A stretch of 64,000 bases of DNA from Thermocrinis albus DSM 14484 (GTDB lineage: Bacteria > Aquificota > Aquificia > Aquificales > Aquificaceae), in assembly GCF_000025605.1 (NCBI RefSeq), contig NC_013894.1, forward strand, positions 543,529-607,528, given 5' to 3'. This document shows positions 12,524-20,540 of the stretch, in pieces. The notes below the pieces were generated by a model. It worked only from the letters and a program-made list of their open reading frames with translations, was not told the origin of the DNA and did no database searches. Positions within the stretch are counted from its first letter, which is position 1; each line of letters starts with the position of its first letter. Both the position numbers and the translations under genes were made by a program.

Positions 12524-12610
12524 TGGTGCGGGTGGAGGGAGTCGAACCCTCACGGGGATAACCCCACGGGATCCTAAGTCCCGCGCGTCTGCCAGTTCCG
12601 CCACACCCGC
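12524..12610 (-). tRNA. tRNA-Leu (anticodon UAG)
   Basis: An 87-base class II tRNA. The 7-bp acceptor stem GCGGGTG/CACCCGC is perfect, the anticodon stem is CGGGA/TCCCG around the loop CTTAGGA (anticodon TAG), there is a long variable arm (GGGGTTATCCCC core), and the T arm is GAGGG-TTCGACT-CCCTC. The 3' ACCA is encoded. A TATAAT box lies 12 bases before the 5' end, and tig follows 16 bases after the 3' end. Confidence 0.97.
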
Positions 12611-12618
12611 TCTGAGTT

Positions 12619-12628
12619 TAAAATTATA
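12619..12628. promoter_or_regulatory. Overlapping divergent -10 boxes (tRNA-Leu/tig and SurA-like gene)
   Basis: On the minus strand, TATAAT at 12623-12628 lies 12 bases before the tRNA-Leu 5' end. On the plus strand, TAAAAT at 12619-12624 lies 6 bases before the ATG of the SurA-like gene, which has no ribosome binding site. The two boxes overlap by two bases, so only one polymerase could use the site at a time. No good -35 hexamer was seen for either. Confidence 0.5.
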
Positions 12629-12630
12629 CC

Positions 12631-13458
12631 ATGCGAATCCTTTACTTTTTTCTTGTCTTCATCCTTCTGGCACAGGCTCAACCTGTGGCCAGAATAAACG
12701 GAGAGCCCATTCAGAGGGAAGACTTTCTGAGAGCCTTCAACGCCTACTGGAGAGAAATAATTCACCTTCCTATAGCACAGGCATCCCGCAAGGACATGGA
12801 GGAGTTTCTCATAGAGCTGGTAAGGGGAAAGATAGTGGAGAGAGAGGCAAAAAAGATGGGGCTATCGGTAACATCCAAAGAACTGGACGAATACATAGAG
12901 AAAAATGTAGGTTCCAAAAATCTTAGTCCTGTGGTTATTGAACTCTTGAAGGTGGAGGTCCTCACTCAGAAGATAACGGACAGGATAGCACGCCACATAA
13001 GAATCACCGACGATCAGATAACCGCTTACTACTATCTTAACTTGAGGGATTTCAAACTTCCTGCACAGGTTCTTCTCAGTAGGTACGTGGCAGAGGATCT
13101 CGACACAGCCAACGAACTTTATTACAGGCTGTCTAAGGGATACCTATCTGTGAGCGATCTGAGGGGCGTGAAGGTAGGCCCTCCCATGTGGTACTCAATA
13201 CAGACCCTGCCGGAGATAGTAAAGAGTCAACTCTACCCTTACGAGGAGGGAAAGGTCACAAAACCTATTCAAACAGAAGCAGGATACTTGATCCTGAGGG
13301 TAGTGCGCAGGAGAGGTGGTGGTATACTTCCTTTGGAGGAGGCAAAACCTTTAGTAAGGGAAAAACTCCTTAAGGAAAGAAGACAGGAGGTTTTCAGGAA
13401 ATGGTTGGAAGAGGTATTGCAAAGTTATCGTGTGGAGTTCTTCTTCTCACGGCTCTGA
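12631..13458 (+). CDS. SurA-like periplasmic folding factor with parvulin-like domain
   Basis: 275 residues. A signal peptide (about 1-16, ending AQAQP) is followed by a SurA-type N-terminal segment (VARINGEPIQREDFLRAF, helices to about 130) and a parvulin-like domain (about 145-240) with the late VTKPIQTEAGYLILRV element. The usual catalytic His of an ARHILV motif is replaced by AQVLLSRY, so prolyl isomerase activity is uncertain. It probably escorts outer-membrane proteins. The 3' end overlaps the next gene, a relative, by 58 bases. Confidence 0.8.
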   Translation: MRILYFFLVFILLAQAQPVARINGEPIQREDFLRAFNAYWREIIHLPIAQASRKDMEEFLIELVRGKIVEREAKKMGLSVTSKELDEYIEKNVGSKNLSPVVIELLKVEVLTQKITDRIARHIRITDDQITAYYYLNLRDFKLPAQVLLSRYVAEDLDTANELYYRLSKGYLSVSDLRGVKVGPPMWYSIQTLPEIVKSQLYPYEEGKVTKPIQTEAGYLILRVVRRRGGGILPLEEAKPLVREKLLKERRQEVFRKWLEEVLQSYRVEFFFSRL

Positions 13459-14252
13459 GCTTCTGGTCCTTTGGCCTCACTCTTTTGGATAGGGTGGTGG
13501 CTTCGGTAAACGGGGAACCTATTCTGGAGAGTGAGGTTCTCCTCGGCAAACTCTTTTTCGGTTCCAACGACAGAAAAAAGGTGCTGGATAAGTTGGTGGA
13601 AGACATGCTCCTCTATCAGTATGCTCAGAGTAAGGGTATGGGCGTCCCAGATCAGATGGTGGACGCTGCCGTAAATCAGATACTACAGGCCAACAACCTC
13701 ACCATGGAGGGTCTTGCCAAGGAACTCTCTAAGGACGGTCTCTCTCTGGAAGATCTTAAGAACTTCCTGCGTCGTGAGATACTGGCAACACAGGGAATAA
13801 CGGCACTTCTTCTCAGGGAGACAAAGGTTCAGGATATTGACGTAGAGTTGGAGAAACTCAAAAGGGGAATGATTAAGGTAAAGAGGGAGATAAGCGTGCT
13901 GACAGTGGACAAAGCCAAAGGTAAGAAGCTTTTGGAACTTACGGAGAAAGGCCTTGATCTGGATAAAGTGGCCAGAGATCTTGGACTTCAACCCGAAAGG
14001 CTACTGGTCTCTAAGGGAGATCTGGTAGAACCCTTAGATAGGGAGGTTTGGGCCGCTCCCGTAGGGAGTACTGTAGTGGCAGAGGACAAAGACCATATCT
14101 ATTTGGCGAAGATTTTGGGAGTCAAAGAGGAAACCTCCTCCGTCAACGAGGAGGAACTAAGAGAACAGATACTGCGGAGGAAACTGGAAGAGAAAAGAGA
14201 AGAACTTTTGAAAAAACTCAGATCAACGGCAGTGATACGTTACGTACAATGA
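13401..14252 (+). CDS. SurA N-terminal-like periplasmic chaperone
   Basis: 283 residues with a hydrophobic signal sequence (about 8-26), then a SurA-like start (LDRVVASVNGEPILESEV) and helical chaperone core with the LVEDMLLYQYAQSKG helix typical of the family. The rest (about 135-283) has no clear parvulin motif. The start inside the preceding gene (58-base overlap) is needed to keep the signal peptide. Two successive SurA-like genes suggest a duplicated or cooperating pair in the periplasm. Confidence 0.75.
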   Translation: MVGRGIAKLSCGVLLLTALSFWSFGLTLLDRVVASVNGEPILESEVLLGKLFFGSNDRKKVLDKLVEDMLLYQYAQSKGMGVPDQMVDAAVNQILQANNLTMEGLAKELSKDGLSLEDLKNFLRREILATQGITALLLRETKVQDIDVELEKLKRGMIKVKREISVLTVDKAKGKKLLELTEKGLDLDKVARDLGLQPERLLVSKGDLVEPLDREVWAAPVGSTVVAEDKDHIYLAKILGVKEETSSVNEEELREQILRRKLEEKREELLKKLRSTAVIRYVQ

Positions 14253-15340
14253 GGATACTGTCAGTGGTGGACGGTGTGGGTTGGAGTGGTACCAAGTCGC
14301 AAGTGTACTTACTGGCTAAGGAACTTCACAGGAGAGGTGTGGACATAACTGTGGCCCTCTCTTACCAGTACACTCTTATGCAGGAAAAACTAAATGCCTG
14401 TGGCGTCAAATGGGTTCCCTTTGAAAACCACACACCCTTTAACAGAGTTAACCCCTTCAACTACGTAAGACTGAGAAGTTTGATAAAAGAGGGAGGATAC
14501 CATGCAGTTATAGCCAACTCACCCCATGCTTTGGACTTTGTGAGGGTATCTTTAGCCCTCTTAAGAAAGAAACCTAAAATGGTGGTGGTAAAGAGATCTT
14601 CCAGAAAACCCAACATTTTTTCTTTAAGGTTCAAGTACTCCGCAGCGGATGCTGTGGTGTGTGTGTCCAACATAGTGAAGGAGGAGATGCTCAAGGCGGG
14701 ATTCCCAGAAGAGAAGCTACACGTTATCTACAGTGCCATAGAAACAGACCGCTTCAGACCCCTGGATGGTGTGAAGAAAACCAAGAGGAAATCGCTGGGA
14801 ATTCCCCCCGATGCCTTTGTGTTTATAAATGTGGCCAACTGGAACCCACCGGTAAAGGGACAGGATGGACTTATCAGAACCTTTTCTCAGCTGTCCTGTG
14901 ATAAGTGTTACCTCGTGTTGGTGGGTTACAAAACAGAGGAAGAAGCCAAGAGAGTGGCATCCCTTTACGGCGTAGAGAAGAAGGTGATAGGGTTAGGTTT
15001 TAGGGAGGACGTAGAAGAACTTCTCAACATGGCGGATGCCTTTGTCCTCTCCTCCCATCTGGAAGGTCTCCCCAACGCCCTCCTCCAGGCTATGGCATGT
15101 GCTCTACCGGTTATATCTTCCTCCACAGGTGGTGCTTTAGAAGTTATACGGGAAGGTGTGAACGGCTTTATATTCCCTGTGGGAGACTGGAATGCATTGC
15201 TGAAGAAAATGCGACACCTTCTTTACATGAAAGAAGAAGAAAGAAGGTCCATAGGTACCAGAGCACGGGAAACAGCCCTTGAGTTTTCTGTGGAGAACAC
15301 CGCTCAAAAATACATAGAATTACTCCAGAAACTAATATGA
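14249..15340 (+). CDS. Glycosyltransferase family 4 (GT-B fold)
   Basis: 363 residues from an ATG that overlaps the preceding stop as ATGA; a longer open frame upstream lies within the SurA-like gene and is rejected. The N-domain begins MRILSVVDGVGWSGTKSQVY with the Gly-rich loop of sugar transferases. The C-domain carries the nucleotide-sugar signature SSHLEGLPNALLQAMACALPVI (Glu-rich EGLPN core, about residues 272-293) and GALEVIREGVNGFIFP. It likely adds a sugar to LPS or another surface glycan on the cytosolic side; donor and acceptor are unknown. Confidence 0.88.
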   Translation: MRILSVVDGVGWSGTKSQVYLLAKELHRRGVDITVALSYQYTLMQEKLNACGVKWVPFENHTPFNRVNPFNYVRLRSLIKEGGYHAVIANSPHALDFVRVSLALLRKKPKMVVVKRSSRKPNIFSLRFKYSAADAVVCVSNIVKEEMLKAGFPEEKLHVIYSAIETDRFRPLDGVKKTKRKSLGIPPDAFVFINVANWNPPVKGQDGLIRTFSQLSCDKCYLVLVGYKTEEEAKRVASLYGVEKKVIGLGFREDVEELLNMADAFVLSSHLEGLPNALLQAMACALPVISSSTGGALEVIREGVNGFIFPVGDWNALLKKMRHLLYMKEEERRSIGTRARETALEFSVENTAQKYIELLQKLI

Positions 15341-17064
15341 AACTCTTTTTGACCTTCATCATCTTCATCCTGGTATTTATAGGCATAAACGTAGCCCTTT
15401 TGGACAATTTACGAAAGGTTTGGACCGTTGGCTACCCCATACTCCTTTTGGTTATAAACTTGGATCTTTTGGTTCTCTTTGTAACGTTCGCTATCTTCTT
15501 TAGAAAGTTTATAAAAACCTACCTTCATACTTCCAGAGGTTTAAGACGCAAGCTTTCTAACCTACTTTTTCTCTACCTTTTCCTTCCCATTCTTTTTCTT
15601 AACGTGGCTAGTATAGTCCTTCTCGTTCAGTCCACGAAGACCTTGGTGAGCTCTCAGCTTAAGGACGTAAGCCAGAGGGCACAGGACCTACAGCAGGAAA
15701 TCCTAAAAAGAGAGAGCTATAAGATAGAACTTTACAGAAGTTTCTTTAAGTATTTGGTGGAGAAAGGTGAAGATCCGCGAAGGTACGTAGGTGGTCTCAG
15801 GGAGGTAATGGGTATACAGATAGACCCAGGTTGTAAGGAGGAGGTACGTGAGGAAGAGATCTTCCTCTGTGTAGGTGGGTACCGTGTGGTTCTGAAGAGG
15901 GACAGAACCCTCTTGAGCACCGCCGAGGGTATAGCGGTTATCTCCCAGCAACTCAGAAACATGGTAAAGTCCCGAGACATAATCAGCGGTGTGTACGTTT
16001 ACTTTATTGTCCTCATCACCTTCATAACCCTCTTGTCTACCGTGTGGTTGGGTCAGCTGTTGGCCAGGCACATAAGTGCCCCCTTAGAGATACTAGCAGA
16101 GAAATCTAGAGAGCTAGCGGAAGGGAACTTTAGCGTGCATCTTCCTCCTGTAAAAACAGGGGACGAGTTGGAAGAGTTATACACAGCTTTTTCCAGAATG
16201 CAGAACCAACTGAAAACCTTTTACGAGAACCTGCAGCGGGAAAAGGAGGTTCTTTCTATCCTCATAGAGAAGTTACCGGTGGGTGTAGTTTTTGTGGACA
16301 GAGAGGGAAGGGTAGTAGAGAATGACGCTTTCAGAAGGTTAAAAGAGGAAGGTCTTGAAAGCCCAGGAATTCTACATAAGATAGTAAAGCTGGACATAGG
16401 AGAGGTACATATCTACGAAGACACAAGGCCGGTTGTTTTGGCAGAACGTTTCAAGACGTGGCAAGACACCGTCAAGAGAATAGCCCACGAGATAAAGAAT
16501 CCTCTTACTCCCATAAGCCTGAACTTGGAAATGCTTTTACGAATGGCGCAGAAAGGTGAAGTGTGCAAAGAAGATATGGAGGGGCTACTTAAGATAATGC
16601 TGGAAGAGGTAGAGAGAATAAAGGGAGTTGTGAGACACTTGAGAGACCTCCATTACGAGAGGGAGCCTCAGATAGAGACGGTGGATCTCAGGAAGTTATT
16701 GGAAGAGCTGGCGCGTCTCTACAGGGATGTTACCGTAGAAGTGAAGGGAGACAAAGTGGTAAAGGCAGATAGATCTATGCTGAAGGACCTTTTCCTTAAT
16801 CTTCTCAACAACAGTCTGGAATGGGGTGCCACCCACGTGAAGATACACCTTCATAAGGACAGGCTTGAGTACACCGACAACGGCAGAGGTGTTCCTAAAG
16901 GAAAAGAAGAGGAGGTATTTCTACCTTACAGATCGGGAAGCGGTGAGGGTATGGGACTAGGTCTGTACATAGTGAGACAGATAGCCCACCTCCACGGGTG
17001 GGATGTCCGTCTTGTTCCCGAGGAGAAAGGATTTCACTTGGTAGTAGAGTTCAGATCCATCTGA
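15337..17064 (+). CDS. NtrY-like membrane sensor histidine kinase
   Basis: 575 residues. Three hydrophobic helices near the N-terminus (about 3-22, 31-54, 72-97), an extracytoplasmic domain, a fourth helix (about 219-243), then HAMP (about 240-293), a short PAS-like region (about 302-345), a HisKA motif RIAHEIKNPLTPI with His384, and a HATPase domain (N box LLNNSLEWGA, G boxes DNGRGVP and GEGMGLGLYIV). This order is that of NtrY. No response regulator such as NtrX is adjacent. It overlaps the glycosyltransferase by 4 bases. Confidence 0.9.
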   Translation: MKLFLTFIIFILVFIGINVALLDNLRKVWTVGYPILLLVINLDLLVLFVTFAIFFRKFIKTYLHTSRGLRRKLSNLLFLYLFLPILFLNVASIVLLVQSTKTLVSSQLKDVSQRAQDLQQEILKRESYKIELYRSFFKYLVEKGEDPRRYVGGLREVMGIQIDPGCKEEVREEEIFLCVGGYRVVLKRDRTLLSTAEGIAVISQQLRNMVKSRDIISGVYVYFIVLITFITLLSTVWLGQLLARHISAPLEILAEKSRELAEGNFSVHLPPVKTGDELEELYTAFSRMQNQLKTFYENLQREKEVLSILIEKLPVGVVFVDREGRVVENDAFRRLKEEGLESPGILHKIVKLDIGEVHIYEDTRPVVLAERFKTWQDTVKRIAHEIKNPLTPISLNLEMLLRMAQKGEVCKEDMEGLLKIMLEEVERIKGVVRHLRDLHYEREPQIETVDLRKLLEELARLYRDVTVEVKGDKVVKADRSMLKDLFLNLLNNSLEWGATHVKIHLHKDRLEYTDNGRGVPKGKEEEVFLPYRSGSGEGMGLGLYIVRQIAHLHGWDVRLVPEEKGFHLVVEFRSI

Positions 17065-17474
17065 GGTAGTATCTGGAGGAGGCGTATTATGTTCTGTTCC
17101 CATATAGTGTCAAGAACATCCTCCACAGCCTTTTCTTGGTCCTGTAATGAAAGAGCTTTGAAGCTTTCCGATTTTACACCCTTCTCGTGAAGGAGAAGTG
17201 GTATAAGGAGTTTCCCCAACACGTAGAAAACAAACATGAGCTCCTTATCGGAAAGATGAGGAAAGCCGTTAAAGTGACGGTAAGTTTTAAGAGCGGCCCA
17301 ATCGGCCCAATGTTTCACCTCAGGGTCCTCCGTCCTCTGTTTTACACCTCCCACGTACATACATTCCAGAGCCCTGAGAAACCTATCTTGAAAGGGTGGT
17401 AACTCCTCACACTCCTTAAGGTAGCGATCCCTCCACTCTATGTATCTAATAAACTCTGCATAGGGATACTTCAA
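17034..17474 (-). CDS. Hypothetical helical protein
   Basis: 146 residues, predicted mostly helical, rich in aromatic residues (WRDRYLKECEELPPFQDRF, HWADWAALKTYRHFNGFPH). No signal peptide or membrane helix and no recognised family. It overlaps the zinc-ribbon gene before it by 4 bases and converges on the kinase gene with a 31-base overlap. Co-translation with the zinc-ribbon protein suggests a joint function, which remains unknown. Confidence 0.6.
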   Translation of the reverse strand: MKYPYAEFIRYIEWRDRYLKECEELPPFQDRFLRALECMYVGGVKQRTEDPEVKHWADWAALKTYRHFNGFPHLSDKELMFVFYVLGKLLIPLLLHEKGVKSESFKALSLQDQEKAVEDVLDTIWEQNIIRLLQILPQMDLNSTTK

Positions 17475-18043
17475 CCCGTCTCCTCCGAGCGTTCGTACTC
17501 AGGGCATTGTAAAGAGGTAAGATCCACATGAGGTATCTCTTCCTGTACGTCGTTGTGGTATCCACACACGAAACACTGGATGACCACAGCGTATCCTTTG
17601 TGCTGGTGTCCTATGTCCCAACCACATAATGGACATTCTCCTTCTCCCGCTTTCAGAAGATCAAGAAGCCGGTTGCCGTTTTTGAGAGAGTCCCTTATGC
17701 TCTTCACCCTCAGGATAGCTCTTTTTATATCATCTGTGTTCCACTCTGCACCGCAGTCAAGACACCGGTACTCAGAGTAGCTTCCCTCTTGTATCAGCTT
17801 GAGTACGTTGGAAGAACCACACCTGTTGTCTAAGCACACTTCCCCTATCAGTTTTCTGCCGAGAAGATCCAGTATGTTCCTGAAATCCTCCTTCCTGAGG
17901 TTCATAGGTACGTCGTAGGCTCTGTAGCCACAACACTGACAATGGGCCTCCACACGTGGGTAAGGATCGTCGTACTCACACACCTTAAGGGCTATCCTTT
18001 TACAGTGGGGACAAAGCTCTAAATGAGTTAAGCACACCACCAT
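17471..18043 (-). CDS. Hypothetical protein with three zinc ribbons
   Basis: 190 residues holding three four-cysteine clusters in series: Cys11/14 with Cys35/38 (plus Cys37), Cys70/75 with Cys94/97, and Cys137/140 with Cys157/160. Each has the CxxC knuckle look of zinc ribbons, separated by helical linkers. No catalytic domain is visible, so a nucleic-acid- or protein-binding role is possible. It is coupled by a 4-base overlap to the helical protein after it and lies 13 bases after the thioredoxin-like gene. Confidence 0.65.
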   Translation of the reverse strand: MVVCLTHLELCPHCKRIALKVCEYDDPYPRVEAHCQCCGYRAYDVPMNLRKEDFRNILDLLGRKLIGEVCLDNRCGSSNVLKLIQEGSYSEYRCLDCGAEWNTDDIKRAILRVKSIRDSLKNGNRLLDLLKAGEGECPLCGWDIGHQHKGYAVVIQCFVCGYHNDVQEEIPHVDLTSLQCPEYERSEETG

Positions 18044-18056
18044 GGCTTATCACCTC

Positions 18057-18446
18057 TCAACAGTTGTTGGTTTTCATCATATCCTTTATCTTCTCCGCCT
18101 TTTGAACACCTACCAACACCTTTATTATCCTTCCCCTCTTTACCAGCAGGGTGGTAGGTGTCGCCATTACACCCAGCGCCTTGGCTCTTTCGTGGCCTTC
18201 CGGTGAAAAAACATCTACCCGAACCACCTTCCAGTTTTTCTCCAGCTCCTCTATCTCCTTCTCCATCCTTTTGCAGGCACCACATCTTTCTGAAAAGAAA
18301 TACACGATACCCTCCTCCAGCTCTTTCACTCGCTCTCCCACCATCTTCTTACCCCTCCACACTACGTACACTTTGAAAGCCAACGCCAAAAAGGTAACTA
18401 TCAGCAGAATGAAAAACACACCCTTTAAGATGCCTTCCCATACCAT
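18057..18446 (-). CDS. Membrane-anchored thioredoxin-like protein
   Basis: 129 residues. An N-terminal membrane helix (about 8-30) anchors a thioredoxin fold with the redox motif Cys55-Gly-Ala-Cys58 (ERCGACKRM) and a cis-proline at Pro97 (MATPTTLLV). The lack of charged residues before the helix and a positive RGKK after it suggest the thioredoxin domain may face the cytosol, but this is weak. Such proteins move electrons to thiols in membrane or assembly pathways. It lies 4 bases after the pseudouridine synthase gene. Confidence 0.8.
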   Translation of the reverse strand: MVWEGILKGVFFILLIVTFLALAFKVYVVWRGKKMVGERVKELEEGIVYFFSERCGACKRMEKEIEELEKNWKVVRVDVFSPEGHERAKALGVMATPTTLLVKRGRIIKVLVGVQKAEKIKDMMKTNNC

Positions 18447-18450
18447 GACT

Positions 18451-19173
18451 CTAATTTAACATACCAACCGCTTTTTTAAGCTCCGTTACTTCCTGTAATG
18501 TCAGATCTCTCCACTTACCCGGGGACAGTTTCCCCAACCTTATGGGACCTATGGCAATCCTTATAAGTCTAAGTACCTTATGACCAAAGTGGGCACAGTA
18601 ACGCTTTACTATGTGCTTCCTACCTATGGTGAAGGTTATCTGTAACCAAGTGTTCTCGCCTTCGTATCTTAAGAACTTAACGTCCTGTGGTTTGGCAAAA
18701 CCGTCTAATAGCTGGGCACCTTCCAACATCCTCTTTAAGGTGGCCTGTTCAACCTTTCCCCTTACGAGGACCTTATATACTTTTGGTAATTTGTAACGGG
18801 GATGGAGTATCCTGTTGGCCAGCTCACCGTCGTTGGTGAGGATCAATAGACCCTCAGCGTTGTAATCCAACCTCCCCGCAGGGAACACCCTTTCCGGTAT
18901 ACCCTTGAGAAGTTCATCGAGAGGCTTTTTGTCACCCACACCTCTCCCTATGGCGGTTAAATAGCAGCACGGTTTGTAGAGGGCTATGTAACGCTTCCGG
19001 GGAGGCTTCAGCACTTTTCCATCCACCTCCACGGTATCCCTATGAGGGTCTATCTTGTATCCCAACTCCCTAACTACGAGGCCGTTCACCTTGACTCTAC
19101 CCTCTTTGATGAGCTGGTCCGCTTTCCTACGGGATGTTACCCCGCACATGGAGAGATACTTGTTTAATCTCAC
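18451..19173 (-). CDS. rRNA large-subunit pseudouridine synthase, RluB/RsuA family
   Basis: 240 residues from a GTG that overlaps the preceding stop as GTGA and follows a GGAGGAA box. N-terminal S4 domain (RLNKYLSMCGVTSRRKADQLIKEG in two parts, about 1-55), then the catalytic domain with GRLDYNAEGLLILTNDGELANRILHP, which contains the catalytic Asp of the GRLD motif. RluB converts U2605 of 23S rRNA; RluE/RluF and RsuA are relatives, so the exact target is inferred. A longer in-frame upstream extension lies inside the neighbour and is rejected. Confidence 0.9.
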   Translation of the reverse strand: MRLNKYLSMCGVTSRRKADQLIKEGRVKVNGLVVRELGYKIDPHRDTVEVDGKVLKPPRKRYIALYKPCCYLTAIGRGVGDKKPLDELLKGIPERVFPAGRLDYNAEGLLILTNDGELANRILHPRYKLPKVYKVLVRGKVEQATLKRMLEGAQLLDGFAKPQDVKFLRYEGENTWLQITFTIGRKHIVKRYCAHFGHKVLRLIRIAIGPIRLGKLSPGKWRDLTLQEVTELKKAVGMLN

Positions 19174-19763
19174 CAGTAACGTTCCTCCTTCCATGGATCT
19201 CCCCTCATGTGGTACCCTCTCTGTTCCCAAAAACCGGGTGTGTCTTCTTGGAGTATCTCTATACCCCACACATACTTGGCGCTCTTCCAGGCATAGAGAG
19301 ACGGGATAACCAGGCGCAGCGGAAAACCATGTCTCTTAGGGAGTGGCTTACCTCCCAATTTGTAAGCTAAGATGCTGTCCTCCATAAGCAGATATTCTAC
19401 CGGTACGTTGGTGGTGTATCCCTCAAGACAGTGTATAAGGGCGTATCTACCCTCAGGTTTAAGCTTTGCCATGCTAAGGATGAGGGCTGTCGGAACACCT
19501 TCCCACAGAAGATCTTTCACACTCCACCTTGTGACACAGTGAAAATCAGCCAAAAGCTCTACAGATGGTAGCCGGAGGATATCTTCATAGCTTAGTTCTA
19601 TTGGTTCCTCCACAAGACCCCAGACTTTCAAACGGTAGGAGGACATATCCCAGTCTGGAACTTCATCCACTATGTCGTAGGGAATAAGAGAAGAAATCCA
19701 CCTTTGACCGGGTGGTAGTCGGTCCTCTCTTTCCCTACAAGGACTTACGATCCTCCTCTTCAT
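19170..19763 (-). CDS. Sulfite oxidase-like molybdopterin-binding protein
   Basis: 197 residues of the oxidoreductase molybdopterin-binding fold (COG2041, related to MsrP/YedY and sulfite oxidase). Cys76 in DFHCVTRWS is the expected molybdenum ligand; the family pattern LIHCLEGYTTNVPVEYL and GFPLRLVIPSLYAWKSAKYVWGIE (in two parts) follows. There is no Tat or Sec signal and no haem or dimerisation domain, so it is probably cytosolic and small. Substrate unknown. It is divergent from rsmA with 21 bases between the start codons. Confidence 0.83.
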   Translation of the reverse strand: MKRRIVSPCREREDRLPPGQRWISSLIPYDIVDEVPDWDMSSYRLKVWGLVEEPIELSYEDILRLPSVELLADFHCVTRWSVKDLLWEGVPTALILSMAKLKPEGRYALIHCLEGYTTNVPVEYLLMEDSILAYKLGGKPLPKRHGFPLRLVIPSLYAWKSAKYVWGIEILQEDTPGFWEQRGYHMRGDPWKEERYW

Positions 19764-19784
19764 GGTTCTATTAAATTTAAGGGA

Positions 19785-20528
19785 ATGCGCCTAAAAAAGC
19801 AGTATGGTCAGCATTTACTGGTCTCTACAGGTGTATTGAAAAAGATAGTGGAGGAGCTTGGGGTGGAGGAGGGAGATAAAGTGGTGGAGATAGGTCCCGG
19901 GACAGGAAACCTCACCCTCTTACTGCTTCAGACACCTCTGGCAGAGCTTCACGCCATAGAGCTAGACCCTGATATGCTTAAAATTCTGCAACGTGTAGAG
20001 GACAAGAGACTACAGCTTCACCATGCCGATGCCTCACGTTTTCCTCTCTGTTCTCTAGGTGAGAATCTTAAAGTGGTGGGTAACCTTCCTTACAACGTAG
20101 CCAGTCTAATCGTGGAAAACACCGTACTTCACCATAGGTGTATCCCTTTGGCTCTCTACATGGTACAGAAAGAGGTGGGAGAGAAGCTTCAGGAAGGTGC
20201 CTCTTGGCTTTCCTTCTTCGTACGTACCTTCTATGACGTGTTTTACATCATGAGTGTTCCTCCCCAGTTCTTTAGGCCACCGCCTAAGGTGAACTCAGCC
20301 CTCGTAAAATTGGTACGCAAGGATACACTTCCCCAGCTTGATCTTTTTGAGTACAAGAAGTTCCTCGACATCCTCTTCTCTCACCGTAGAAAGGCTCTTA
20401 AGAACAAGCTGGAAAGCTCTATCTTAGAGAAGGTGGGCGTTGACCCTATGCTGCGCGTAGAACAGCTTGATCTTAACACTGTCCTCAGGTTGTTTGCTGT
20501 TTGGCTTGACAGTAAAAAGGCGCTGTAA
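19785..20528 (+). CDS. rsmA: 16S rRNA dimethyladenosine transferase
   Basis: Dimethylates two adjacent adenosines in the 3' hairpin of 16S rRNA (KsgA). 247 residues: N-terminal KKQYGQHLL, SAM-binding VVEIGPGTGNLT (about 33-45), acidic AIELDPDML, and the catalytic NLPYN motif (about 101-105). The C-terminal domain has FFRPPPKVNSALVKL and FSHRRKALKNKL typical of KsgA. It precedes leuB by 12 bases. Confidence 0.96.
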   Translation: MRLKKQYGQHLLVSTGVLKKIVEELGVEEGDKVVEIGPGTGNLTLLLLQTPLAELHAIELDPDMLKILQRVEDKRLQLHHADASRFPLCSLGENLKVVGNLPYNVASLIVENTVLHHRCIPLALYMVQKEVGEKLQEGASWLSFFVRTFYDVFYIMSVPPQFFRPPPKVNSALVKLVRKDTLPQLDLFEYKKFLDILFSHRRKALKNKLESSILEKVGVDPMLRVEQLDLNTVLRLFAVWLDSKKAL

Positions 20529-20534
20529 GATAAT
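20529..20534 (+). promoter_or_regulatory. Putative -10 box of leuB
   Basis: GATAAT begins just after the rsmA stop codon and ends 6 bases before the leuB ATG. leuB has no ribosome binding site in the 12-base spacer. The spacing matches other apparently leaderless starts in this window. Confidence 0.4.
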
Positions 20535-20540
20535 GTAAAC

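Noticed and set aside
14048-14248. N-terminal extension of the glycosyltransferase
   Set aside because: It is the +1 frame of the SurA-like gene; the family starts at MRILSVV and the ATGA overlap is typical here.
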